64,000 bases of DNA from assembly GCA_944472135.2 (NCBI GenBank), contig OX235264.1:88422319-88486318 (forward strand), read 5' to 3'. The stretch's first letter is position 1. Every line of letters begins with the position of its first letter. The stretch is from Trichobilharzia regenti (taxonomy: Eukaryota; Platyhelminthes; Trematoda; Strigeidida; Schistosomatidae). The translations under genes were made by a program, and so were the position numbers. This document shows positions 41,001 to 53,484 of this stretch, in pieces. The notes beneath the pieces were generated by a model. The model was not told the origin of the DNA and did not search any database. It saw only the letters and a list, made by a program, of their open reading frames with translations.

Positions 41001-44000
41001 GCGTACTAAAAAAGTCAAGGCTGTATGTTAATAAGGTTTTCACTGGTGAAAATATGAAAGTTATCCAGATTATACTAAACAAAATACTTCTAACTATGCT
41101 TTTTAGTGGCATGAAATCATCTAATCTAACTAGCTTGGTCATCGAATTGGATTAACTAAGTAACCTGAATCAAAAAACCCATTGTTTAATTAAGATCAGA
41201 GATGAAATGTAGTGAAATAATCAATATTTCGTCGTAGAATATAGTATAATGTGGAATGATGCAGAAGGGCTTCATGAATAATCATCTGGTCAGAAGTAAC
41301 TAACGTGACACTTCAAATCACTTTTGTAATCATTTAAGCTGAGCCATTGCATGAATTCATTTTTGTTATCTTATATATTACATCTATTTGCTAAAAGCAA
41401 ACACAATTTTCTTTTGAAGACATTCCTGGTGAAGTCGTCTGATCTGACAGTTTCATATTTGTACTTTCGAAGTAGAAAAGAATAAATGACAACTGAGTAA
41501 ACGTCATATTCTTACAGAAAATACATTCATTGCACTCATATAGTTTATGAAGCTTAGATGTTTGACTCCTTGTTGCATTTTTCACAACATTCCATAACAT
41601 TATAACAAGAAATCAGAGAGACTATAAAAGCAGTAAAGGCTTCTCGTGTCAGGATTCAAATCATCCTTCTGGAAGTCTACTGACTGTTATTCAGAGATCT
41701 AATGACTAATTAGTGACAGAAATCCTACAACAGATCACATCTCCTTTCACTTTACATTTTCAGCATTCTCTTCTGTATGAAGCTACATGTCAGAAATAAT
41801 AGATAGTTTAGTCAACAAGAATAGGATTGTTGTTGTATTTCTGTTTCTCTTTATAAGTGGAGTGGGAATGTAACTGACAAAAGAATGAACACATCACTCC
41901 GACTTCCAGATTATTATGCATCTTCTCAGAGTAGTCATGTATCTTCTGAACAGTTAGTTGTTATTGTTAATTATTATGAGTACCAGCTGCTGTTGTAGTT
42001 GTAATAAATAGTATATCAATAGAAGACAAGAAACTTGGCATCTCTTTATAGCGAAATTATGTACACTTTATCTTCAAATCACCATTCACACAGATCATCT
42101 GTATTGTGCTACTTCTGTCCTTCATAATGTGATTCGCTGTCTTCCTTTTCACGTCTCCCATTTTTATCCACAGCGCTAAAACATTTCTTTTTTTGTCGTC
42201 AAATCTGTCTCCCTGTTATTTGATGTTTTTATGCCGATGAACATCTCTTTTTATACTACTGATAGACCTTACCAGTAGCACACGCCAAAATTCTTCAGAA
42301 TTCTAATTTTTTACATTAGTTTTTTTTAAACGTTTGATTAACTCTACTGTAAGATCAATTCTATTCCCATCCTTGAATCAAGTCAACCTGTCCCGGATCA
42401 GCCTAGCGTTGTTGCAACCAAATTATCCATGCCTAACGTGTCTATCCGTGCTTGTTTAATGAACTGTGTGTATGTGTTTTTACCTCGATCCGTTTAGTCA
42501 GACAGTTGAACTCAGAGAACAAAAAAAAAAAAAAAAAAACCACAATTTTTGCTGACCCATGTCTAACTTTGTACTATTCTGTCGAGTTTATCTTATTTAT
42601 TGATTTTCATTTGTATTTTCCTACCTGGTTAAGTAGCCAATTAAATTCTATCTTTGTGCCTATGCTCGGTCTATCTCTCTTAAACGCGCTCTGTTTTATG
42701 CCATGCCTTACTTGGGTTCATTCTTGTACTGACTGCTTGCCTGAACGGTCGTGTCTGGTTCCGGCTAGTTCGCAATTTTGGCTTTAACGTTATTCCGCTC
42801 TGATAGCGGTACCTTGCTTTCTGTTAAGCGTTGTGCTTTGTACTCTTGAAACCGTTAAGGTTTGTTGTATATATAAAAATTGATTTGTTTATTAATAGTA
42901 CCGTAGAAACAGTGACCAGCTTCTTGTTTGTTCTGGACCGGGATAGCCTTTATCTACGCGTGACTTAATTTCAAGCAATATTGCGCTTACAGTACTTAAC
43001 GTAGTACTTAACGCTTAACGTTACAGAGGAGACCGTACTGAACTGATCAGTACTTAACGAAAGAGGGATTGAGACCGTACTGAACTGGTCAGTACTTAAC
43101 GTAGTACATAACGCTAAAGGGATCGAGACCGTACTGAACTGGTCAGTACTTAACGCCAAACGGATCGAGACTTTACTGAACTGGTCAGTATTTAACGTCA
43201 AATAGAAAATCCCGTACTGAACTGGTCAGTACTGAGCGTTCATCGAGAAGAAACTGTGGTGAATTGGCAGCACGCAACGTTGTTGAAAATACATTGTCTT
43301 TGGAACAATGCAAACCAGATCAAGGAATCAAATTTCGGAGCAGCAGTCGGAGAGTCGGCAAGCCCCCATTTTTATAAATGATCATGTTGATAATCTTTCG
43401 TGCCCCGGCTCTCATGTCAGTAGTTCGAAATCATCATTATCGCGAGTAACTAGTGCTAAGTCTTCACTTCTAAGGGCGCAGCTAAAAGAGAAACAGCTTC
43501 GACAGGAATTAGAGTTAGAGAAAAAGTTGCTAAAGGCTAGACATGATGTCGAAATGGCCGAGCTGCATGTGAAGTTAGCCGCGGACGACGAACGGAACAA
43601 ACAGGAATATGAAAGAGCCAGTGTCATTGATAACCGGGAGCAGCTAGAACGATATGTGAAAGATTGTGCCGCAATGGTTGGCGGGGACGCTCCTGTTACG
43701 GTCGGGAAGAGCGCGGTCGTAGAGAAACTTGACATGCCTAAGGTTGAAATGTCCTATTTTGATGGCAACGGTGCTGACTACTTGAGATTTACCAAGGAAT
43801 TCGAGTATTATGTCGAGAATAGAGTAAAGGACCCTGGTCAAAGAATGTTATATCTGTTGCACTATTGTAAAGGTCGAGCTAAAGCAGCCATACAGGAATG
43901 TGTGATCTTGCGTCCTGAGAGTGCGTACGCGCGAGCTAAGGGTATCTTACAGGATCTGTTTGGGGAGATCCACGTCATCGCACGAAACCGTATTGAAGAC

Positions 44001-47000
44001 ATGATTAGAAGCCTACGACCTGTGGCAGAAGATGGAGAATCTCTATCCCGTCTATCAATACAGCTTCAGAATTGCCTGATTGCCCTAACTGAAATGAACT
44101 ATTTGTCGGACTTAAATTCCGTAACAACTCTCGAGAGAATAGTACGCATATTGCCGATAGCAGTTCGAAGGAATTGGGCCAGACTAGCAGACGCAAGAAA
44201 TCAAGAAGGGCAAGAGCCATCTTTTCAGGATCTTTGCCAGTTTGTTTCTACAGAGGCAAGAGTGGCACGAAGCCGATACGGACGCCTCGTTTCAGAGGGC
44301 TTTAACCGCCCGAACGCCCAAGTTTCACCAAATAGACAGGGTCGTCATGGGGGCACATCATTCGCAATACAGGGAGAAAGGACCCCTGCACCCAAGCGAC
44401 TGTGCATTCTCTGTAGGTCTGACCATGCTACTGCTTCATGTCAGAAGTTTGTTGGATTAGATGTGCGAGACAGATGGAGCTGCGTCCGCCGCCATAGAGC
44501 ATGCTTTTTGTGCTTAGAGGTCGGACATCGTATCGATCATTGCGTATCGGGTATAAAGTGTTCCAAAGTTCATTGCAGTGGTAAACATCACCCACTGCTA
44601 CATGTTGAACCGGTCGTAAATCAAGTGGCAGAACAGGGGACATGTGCTGCTACTATGCATTATGGAACGGCAGTTATGCTAGGTGTGATTCCCGTCAAGG
44701 TGCGGGCCCGCGGTAAGGAAACAGATACTTATGCCTTTCTGGATAACGGCTCCGACGTTACCTTAGTTACGAAGGATCTATTGAGCAGCTTAGGCCTAGA
44801 GGGCACACCATCGTCTATTACCTTGACAACAATCAATGGGGCGAGTCAGGTTCAGGGCAACATGTGCGAACTGGAAGTCGCATCAATGGATGAAAATGAA
44901 GTGATAAGACTTGACAGAGTGTTCGCGTTGCCATCCCTGCCGGTCAATGCACCCTCACTATCGGTATCACAAGAGGCCCGTCGCTGGCCACATCTCCAGG
45001 AGTTGCCATTCCGCGAACTTGATGATAAAAGGGTCACGATGCTCATAGGTTGCGATGTTCCCGAGGCGCATTGGGTCCTCGATCAGCGTTTGGGTAGTCG
45101 CAAACAACCTTACGCAATCAAGACATTGCTCGGTTGGGTCTTGCTAGGGCCACTTCATGGAAATACGGAAAGAGGCACTGTCAACTACGCTCGAATCAGC
45201 GAAGACAGTATTAAAGACGACATCAGAAGTCTACGTGAAGCTGAGCTTAAGGATACTGAAGAAATCGAACGCTCATTTTCTATCGAAGATCGTAAGGCAA
45301 GCGAGTTGGTTACTCAAAGCACCGTCTTAGAAAAGGAGCATTACATCATTCCCTTGCCATGGAAAGATCCAACAAAGGTAACGGACAATAATTATGTAGT
45401 CGCCATAAATCCGTTACTCAATCTGAAACAAAGGTTATCGTGTGACAAGAACCTTTTAGCACGATATGTGGATGGGGTAAATACGATGTTAAAAAATGGT
45501 TATGCCCTTCCGGTACCCCCAGAGCAGCTAGCAGCGAACTATCGTTCGAGTTGGTATCTTCCACATCATCCCGTTATGAAGCCGAAAAAGCCAGATAAAC
45601 TGAGATTAGTTATAGATTGCGCCGGAAACTTTAGAGGTTATTCTTTGAACGATAAGCTATATCAAGGACCTGATACGATTGCCGAGCTTGTTGGTGCTCT
45701 GTTGCGCTTTCGAGAAAGCCTATTGGTGTAGTCGCGGACATAGCTGATATGCTTATGCAAGTGAAGGTGCCAGTAGACGATCGAGGAGCATTACGATTTC
45801 TGTGGTGGCAAGATGGTTGGCTAGGCGTTGGCCGCGAGGAGTTATTGCGGGATGCGAGCAATCCGCGGACGGACTTGTCAGAACGGTTACAATAAGAACG
45901 AGAAACGGCGAGGTGAAGCGCGATATACGTAAGATATGCCTACTAGAGGGAAGTCATTTGTAAGAGAGCCGGGCACGAGGGTTATTCTGTATAACATGAT
46001 TCATAAAATCCTAGTCGGATTTTGGGGGCCGGTGTAAGATCAATTCTATTCCCATCCTTGAATCAAGTCAACCTGTCCCGGATCAGCCTAGCGTTGTTGC
46101 AACCCAATTATCCATGCCTAACGTGTCTATCCCTGCTTGTTTAATGAACTGTGTGTATGTGTTTTTACCTCGATCCGTTTAGTCAGACAGTTGAACTCAT
46201 GGCCCAATCAGAGTATCTTATTAACTATTATTTTTGCTGACCCATGTCTAACTTTGTACTATTCTGTCGAGTTTATCTTATTTATTGATTTTCATCTGTA
46301 TTTTCCTACCTGGTTAAGTAGCCAATTAAATTCTATCTTTGTGCCTATGCTCGGTCTATCTCTCTTAAACGCTCTCTGTTTTATGCCATGCCTTACTTGG
46401 GTTCATTCTTCTACTGACTGCTTACCTGAACGGTCGTGTCTGGTTCCGGCTAGTTCGCAATTTTGGCTTTAACGTTATTCCGCTCTGATAGCGGTACCTT
46501 GCTTTCTGTTAAGCGTTGTGCTTTGTACTCTTGAAACCGTTAAGGTTTGTTGTATATATAAAAATTGATTTGTTTATTAATAGTACCGTAGAAACAGTGA
46601 CCGGCTTCTTGTTTGTTCTGGACCGGGATAGCCTTTATCTACGCGTGACTTAATTTCAAGCAATATTGCGCTTACATCTACAGTAATTTATTTAAGCTGA
46701 TTTTTAATGACACTAATGTGGAAAGAAATGAAGTGAAGGGTTGGCTGATTACGGTAATGGAATATACTTTTTTAAATGGAACTAGAAATTCGGTTTTAAG
46801 GCGATTGCATCCACTTAACTAGTAGTTTTATTTATTACGCTCTGATTGACTCTTATATTTGCATAAACATTATCAAAGATGAGAGGATATTGTGATGAGT
46901 ATGTCTGTCAGTTGCATTGACTTCTGATGAAATTTAAGACAAATTCAATATGCCTGTTCGCTTAGCATTTCCTTAACTAATATAAATATAAAGAGGCCCT

Positions 47001-50000
47001 ATAAGTATGGACAAGTGTATTTTCCACTTTACTGAGAACATCTATTGAATACTGTTTTCTTCTTAAGCTCTATAGTACTTAGAAAAAAACACTTTAACAG
47101 TGAATAAAATCAGTTGACCTTGAGGAAAAAAAGTGACGCAACGGTAAATATTCACTAGAAACAGAGTCTCTATAGGATTTAACGGCTGTAAAGGATTAGT
47201 GTGATTTGACTTATTATTGTTTATTATTATTGTTCCGATGAATCAAGCAAGATCTTAAGTTCCAAGAAATATAACGAAAAAAATGGAGATTGATCGGACA
47301 TACTCTTAAGAGACCGTTTAGTGACATCGTGCGCCAGGCCTCCGAGTGGAACTCGAGTTGTGTATTCGAGGGTGACAAGGAGGAGATGACAGTTTATGGA
47401 TAGCCATGGAGCCAACTGAAGAGGATCGCGAACAAAAGGATGAAATAGCGATGAGCTTATGAAGTCTTATATTGCACTTGGGAGTCATGGTAATATTATC
47501 ATTAATATGATTTCATTGGAAAACTGGTCAGTCAGTAATCTAAGGGTGTTATAATTATCAGTAAATCGTCTCATAGCTCAACTTTTAGAGCAGCATTTGC
47601 AAAGACAGAAATGTAATGTCTACAAATCTTCTATAATTCTTAGTAATATACTTGATTTTACTTACTTTTGTATCGACTAAAGATTGTAGTGTTTGAGTTT
47701 GTCGCGTGTCATGGCGAAGTGATTCACATTCTTGTCTTAGTTGTCTATGCTCCTGCAATAGGGCATCAAAATCCTATAAATGAAGGAAAACAGAAATTAA
47801 GTAAGCAATAAAATTGTTTGGGTGGAGAATTGTCTGACGACATACAACAAGAAAATACGACAAATGCTTCGAATGTGTCTAAAGTGTCATGCATTTTATA
47901 CGAAAATTATCTCATACAAACATGACAGCAGATCAATGAATTCTAGATATACATAGAATGAAAACTCATCTACTATTTTTTCAATGTTTTCGATTTCATC
48001 TTTAACAGTATTAGGGGTCCTACAATTCCAAATAGTTCAAAATATATCAGGGGTTTGTTTAAATGTTCAAATTCCCGGAGTCATCTGAAACTTATATTCT
48101 AACAGCTAACTTTACAAAACAGGAAGTGATGGTTGCTAAGGTACAATTAATTTAATGTTACCTAGTTACCTAGTCCTAGATGATTAGTTGTTTGAAGGTA
48201 ACTAACAGCCTTGCGAATACGATAAGCAATTATGAAACCAAAGTCGAGTTTTTTAAAGATAACTAAAAAGCATTTGTTACGGGATTTCATCATGAGCTGA
48301 CATTGGTTAGACAACCATTGGAAACGTTAAGAGTGCTTTGACAGCTGTTTCGTTCTGGTTATGGACTCTTCATCAGTACGTGCTTGCTGGGGTTAGAACT
48401 CACGAGAAAATGGTTGCAAGGCGAGCTCCTCTGTGACCCGATTCAATGGCCTATGAATTACAACTTCTGTCAATTCATGATATAGCGCGACCACTAGCCA
48501 GTGTTATCCGTGGCGAATATTTGTCCTCACACCCGACCAGTTGATGAAAAGTCTTAGACTAGGACAAAACAGCTGTACAGTACTCCCGGGTTTTTCACTG
48601 GTTCTCTAACCGATTTCAGCTCATGATGAAATCCTGTAACTAATCAAATCCCTGTAAACCAACACTTGAATAAAAAGAATTTATTTTACTTTTCTTTCAA
48701 TGTAGGACTAAAGCATTTCAATTTTAAGGTTCCTATCTAGAATATCCTCTGTGAAGAAATATTTTTCGAATTTATTGAACTTGTACATAAGTAACAAAAT
48801 ATAAATTAATACACTGAACTTCAATTATAACAAAGCTCAATTTGTATATCAGTTTCGCCTATTTAAAATGTTTGTTAGTACCTGAACAGTGGTGAAGTTT
48901 TAAACAGAAGCCAAACTACAGCTGCATTATAAACTACCTGAAATATATTTTAACAGCCAAGATATCATTCAATCTCCTCATTTTGTTCAACTTAATATCA
49001 AATGAATAAAATAAATTAGACTCAGTAGATAATTAAAATAAATCCAATCAAGTGAAAATTTTTTTACAATAGAGCTGTCATATGGAACAATTTAAGCCAT
49101 GAACCATGTAAATGTTTACGTATGCAGTATGACTATACTACTGGTTAGTTTTCCCAACTGAAGGATGAAGTGCACTTCAAATAGTGCATGAATGATTTTA
49201 AGTATTAAGTAAAACGAATAAGCTGAAGCACACGCGGAATAATAAGTCGAATTTATGAAGATTGATAAAACAATCATTGAAAATTGTACATGCCTAAGAC
49301 CTAACAGTACTTATCCACTTTTGAATGGTTAGTAACAGAATATCTCTTTCATAAACACATGACTAAGTCAAATTTTCATCAATATTCAAACTTTTCAGAT
49401 CAACTGATTATTCCTTAAACTGGTTATCTCTGAAGAATTTTAGTTTTATTTCGATAAGAACTTCAATTTTCGTGTAATTTTACTTGACAATTTCATCTAA
49501 ATAAATAACTGTTGACTATTAAAGTAAATTCTTGAGGTGAACAAGTTAAAAATGGTCTTTAGCTATACGCTAATTGAATGTTTCTTGAATATTCAAATAT
49601 CACTTCAAATATGGCAGACATATTCTGATATTTTGCTTCCAAGTGCTTTTTAGACTTTTGCTCTCTGTAAAACTTGGTTTACTTTTATTGCTTTTTATTT
49701 TTTTGAAGGAATATTATATCCCCACCTGAAACTGTAGAGATTGCGCATTTGCTTTATGATGTAACCAGTATGCTGAAGTAGCTAGCCAGAAATCTGGTGG
49801 TTTGAACCAATACGGTTGTCTAAGCTGAGTCAGACCGAGTACACCGCTAATGAGTTCCACCCCAAAAGAGAGACTTAGCCATCCGGTGATTAGATCACTT
49901 CGATCTGGTTTGCAAATACTACTTGTTGATATGAGTAGTATACAACTACTCATTTCAATCAACCAGTAGTATGTAGTTTCGTGCAAATATAACTGATTTC

Positions 50001-53000
50001 CCGACTACCATTTATGACATGAATAATTTCAGTTTCTGAACGGAACTGTCGCGAGATTTCACCTCCTCGAACTGTGTCAGTTGCAAACTGCAGATTCCAG
50101 ATAAGATAGTCATCTTAATCCAGATGTGAATCGATGTCGGCCAGAGGGCATTTTAAGTCGAGAAACATTAAACATCTGCATTTTTTACTAGTTAAGAGAT
50201 ATTTTGGCAGTAGGTACCCACAAACTCGTTCTGGATCAAGAAAACGATCTTCATGTCTCGTGGATAGTACATCAGTTCGGAATCATCTCTCTATGATGAA
50301 GGTTACTGTGAAATCAATTAATTTCCCACAAAATATCTAAGTGAATAACTGTATAGCAATAAGTACAAGATAGTTTCTTGATGAATTTTTTAAATTTCTA
50401 ACTAATATTTGTGACATGTGAGATCCTATTGCTCAAATATGATAATATCTAATCCCTGATGACATGTGATGGTAGTTAGGAATGATGGACCGTCTGGATT
50501 CAGAAACTTTGTACCATTAAATTTAGAAACAAGGAATGAGCAGTAATGTGTTCATGACAGAGAAATCAGTGCTCATCACTGAAAGTTTTTAAATAAAACC
50601 AAGCAGCTTCAGTGTTTTTATTGTCGTCTTTGTTTTACGATTCATTATTCAATTAAGATGAAATCAGTCTTTTTCACACAGATCTTCTGTTTAAATCCTT
50701 TTACTCTTCTATTTGATAATGTAACGTTCACAGTGAAATACGATGACTGTACGAATGAAGTTATACTATTTTAGAAAGAACATACACCTTCGTGCCTTAT
50801 ACTGAAGAAGTCATTTCTTCTACAGGACCACATATTTGAATTGCTGTTAGATGGTTGGTGGCACTCATCAGCAGGACATATCTGCAGCTTTGAAAGCACT
50901 ACTCATGTCTCTTCTGAGATTCGGATTCGCGTCATCAGATGTTGCCGTGACACATGTTACTACTGAGTTATTCAGGCTATTCATGTATAACTATTAAGGA
51001 TACTTTGACTAATCACTTGGTAGTAGCCATTGTTATGGGTCTAGTCCTTGGTTTTGTGTAGAGTGAATTCTGTTAGTCATTTAAATTTTTAGGATATAAG
51101 AAAGATTTTGTTCTCGTTAATTGTTCCTTTTTCCATCACTGGAGAAGAGTCACACCGCACACATGGTGATTTGGTTGCTTAAAAATCAATATGATCAGTG
51201 GAAACGGAAGCATATTATATACCAGAAAATGTCCTCTTCTTCTTTTAGCATATGAACTGCATCATCGCCTTTCTTCATGTGAAAAATCGTCACAATTCAC
51301 AAAACCGAGTTGCCCCACCCACCGGTGATAACAAAGAGTTGGGTCGACTATTATTCATTCCACAAAAACAGAAGCTGGCAATTATCTTCCCTATGACTTT
51401 CAAAAATGATAGTTTTGAAATCGAAATATGTGTAATTAAAGATTAATCGCATTAAGTTCACTAATTAAATTTAAGCTTTTGTTTGTTTATGATAAAGACA
51501 GTTGAATATTGAATCTGTGATATGATTTTCTTCCTTTTTCTTCATTTCTTCGGCCCAATGAACTGAAAAACAATTTTTTCTTCTTAGTTGGAATGGTACA
51601 GGACATTTTCAAACCCGCTGGATGCTTTGAGTGCCTTTATATTCTCTGAGTTAGATGGCTAAATTCTGATGTTTTCGTTAATGTTCTTTCTTGATCAGTT
51701 CATCTACGCTTTCTTTAAAAAAACCAGCTTGGAAACTTCTGTTCACAAGTTAACCATCCTTTTGTTCTGAAGAAGTTAGTTGAAACTGTCTGGTCTCACA
51801 GCCTTTGTTAGCATCATGTCAATTTGCATTTTCATAGATATAGTATCGCTGGTCTGATGTCTAAGGTTTTGCCTGTATGTTTTCTTCATCGGAAATAAAT
51901 CTGGATGTCTATCTATATTTTACTGTAAAAGTTGCTAAAATGTTTTCCCCTAGGAACACTTAGAAGTTAGCTGATGTGTGCCACAATGGTGAATGTCTTG
52001 TAGGTTTGTGAAATTTGAAATGTGGTCTTCAGAAAAGTCCTTATAATAAGTAATATAGATAGGAGCAACCTTTTTTCCGAAGATGTAAAGCCTTAGGCAA
52101 ATATCATATGACCTTGGCAATAAAGAAGGTAGTAATATTAAAAACGCTTTAAAGGCAATTTAGATTTATATGCCCCATCTTGCTGTCACTTCACTTTCAT
52201 GGGGATGACAAGTCACCGCTAATAAACCTTCTGTTTACTGTCTAGTCAATCTTCAATTGTTTGGCATATTTTGCTTCTTTTTTATCGATGAATCTTCAAG
52301 CAAATACCAAATAAGTATAACAATAGTAGAGTAGGATCCATTCACAATTGGATTTTAAGACAAAACACACTGTGAGATCTCTGCTCAGGATTTTTATTAT
52401 GGCTTATAATGTTCGTAACTGTCATATACAATTGTCAAGATCCCCAGATAAATTCTAAAGAGTAAGTATTTAAGGTTAGAATTGTTTCAGTGCATCTTCT
52501 ATTTAGGTTTTTGGTACTGTCACCTCTACATTTTCTTACATAATCTTTAGCCACTTTAGAATTGAACGGGGCAAACTTCAAGCATGCATTTGAATCTACA
52601 ATTACATCACAATCTTTAAATTCTGTACGTTTATCAGTATTCTTAACATTCATAAGAAACTGATCTCAGATAGAGTCTAATAACCTGGAGTTAACAGTAT
52701 CAAATGTATAGATAATATAGTTTTATCCTTCGGAATATAGTTTTGCTTCATTGTTCCACATTCATAAAGTGGGAAACTATAAATTAATGTTAAGTGGAAG
52801 ATAGTACAAACTTCTGTATGCCAAGAGGAAATAAATTTATGGAGCATTAACTACGTGAATGTAAATAACCTTCAGGTGATTAGTTTTCCTGATAGAGTTG
52901 ATATTTGTTATTATCATTCCTTGCTTGCCTTCCAATTGGAACATGGGATTTCAGTAGCACACCTCCATTGTACTCTGTTCTCTACAGTCATTTTTAGCTG

Positions 53001-53447
53001 GCTTCACAAGTGCCATTTATCAGGATAACTGATAGAAACCAGGCTGGGAATAAGAAGAATTAGTTCAGTTGACTGATATGCTCATTAATGTATTTGTTAA
53101 AGATACAATTCTAAGCACGTCAATTTATTTTAAATACCACACAGTGATGCATGAAATTAAATTCTACCACAGTGCTCAAGTTCTACACTTTATATTAAGC
53201 ACGTCAGACTGACTTTTAAACAATAAGGGGTTTCGATATAGCTCAGCCACAAGGATTCAGCTACTGTGAACGGGATGTATGTGAGTTTGAGTCTGTCATA
53301 ATAATGCATTAAATACTGTCCGTAAAACTTTGAATAATGATAATCGATAGATTGACATATGAACAGGCAGACATACACGTTATTTTCCAGTATCACTTTC
53401 AATATTGCCTACCTAGACAGGTCACAGATGAAAGCAAGATGTTTACA

Positions 53448-53484
<37 letters not shown>

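Larger units (their letters stand above)
42348..46676 (+). mobile_element. BEL/Pao LTR retrotransposon, internally deleted
   Basis: Element of 4329 bp between TCTAC duplications, with 644-bp LTRs starting TGTAAG and ending CTTACA. The single large frame has gag, zinc knuckles and protease, then enters the reverse transcriptase, where the frame shifts and the rest of pol is gone. What follows (to about 45955) resembles the C-terminal tail of the integrase. LTRs differ by about seven substitutions plus one 32-bp block, so the insertion is not brand new. It cannot transpose autonomously, but intact LTRs and leader could allow mobilisation in trans. Confidence 0.92.

Noticed and set aside
42452..42787. 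111-codon frames in both LTRs (also 46137-46472)
   Set aside because: Within LTR sequence, not conserved across the substituted block, and no domain; treated as chance open frame.
43000..43240. CRISPR-like direct repeats
   Set aside because: Units are imperfect, lack unique spacers of constant length, lie in an LTR-element leader, and the genome is eukaryotic.
43412..43735. 107-codon minus-strand frame inside the BEL element
   Set aside because: Shadow of the Gag frame; no independent protein pattern.
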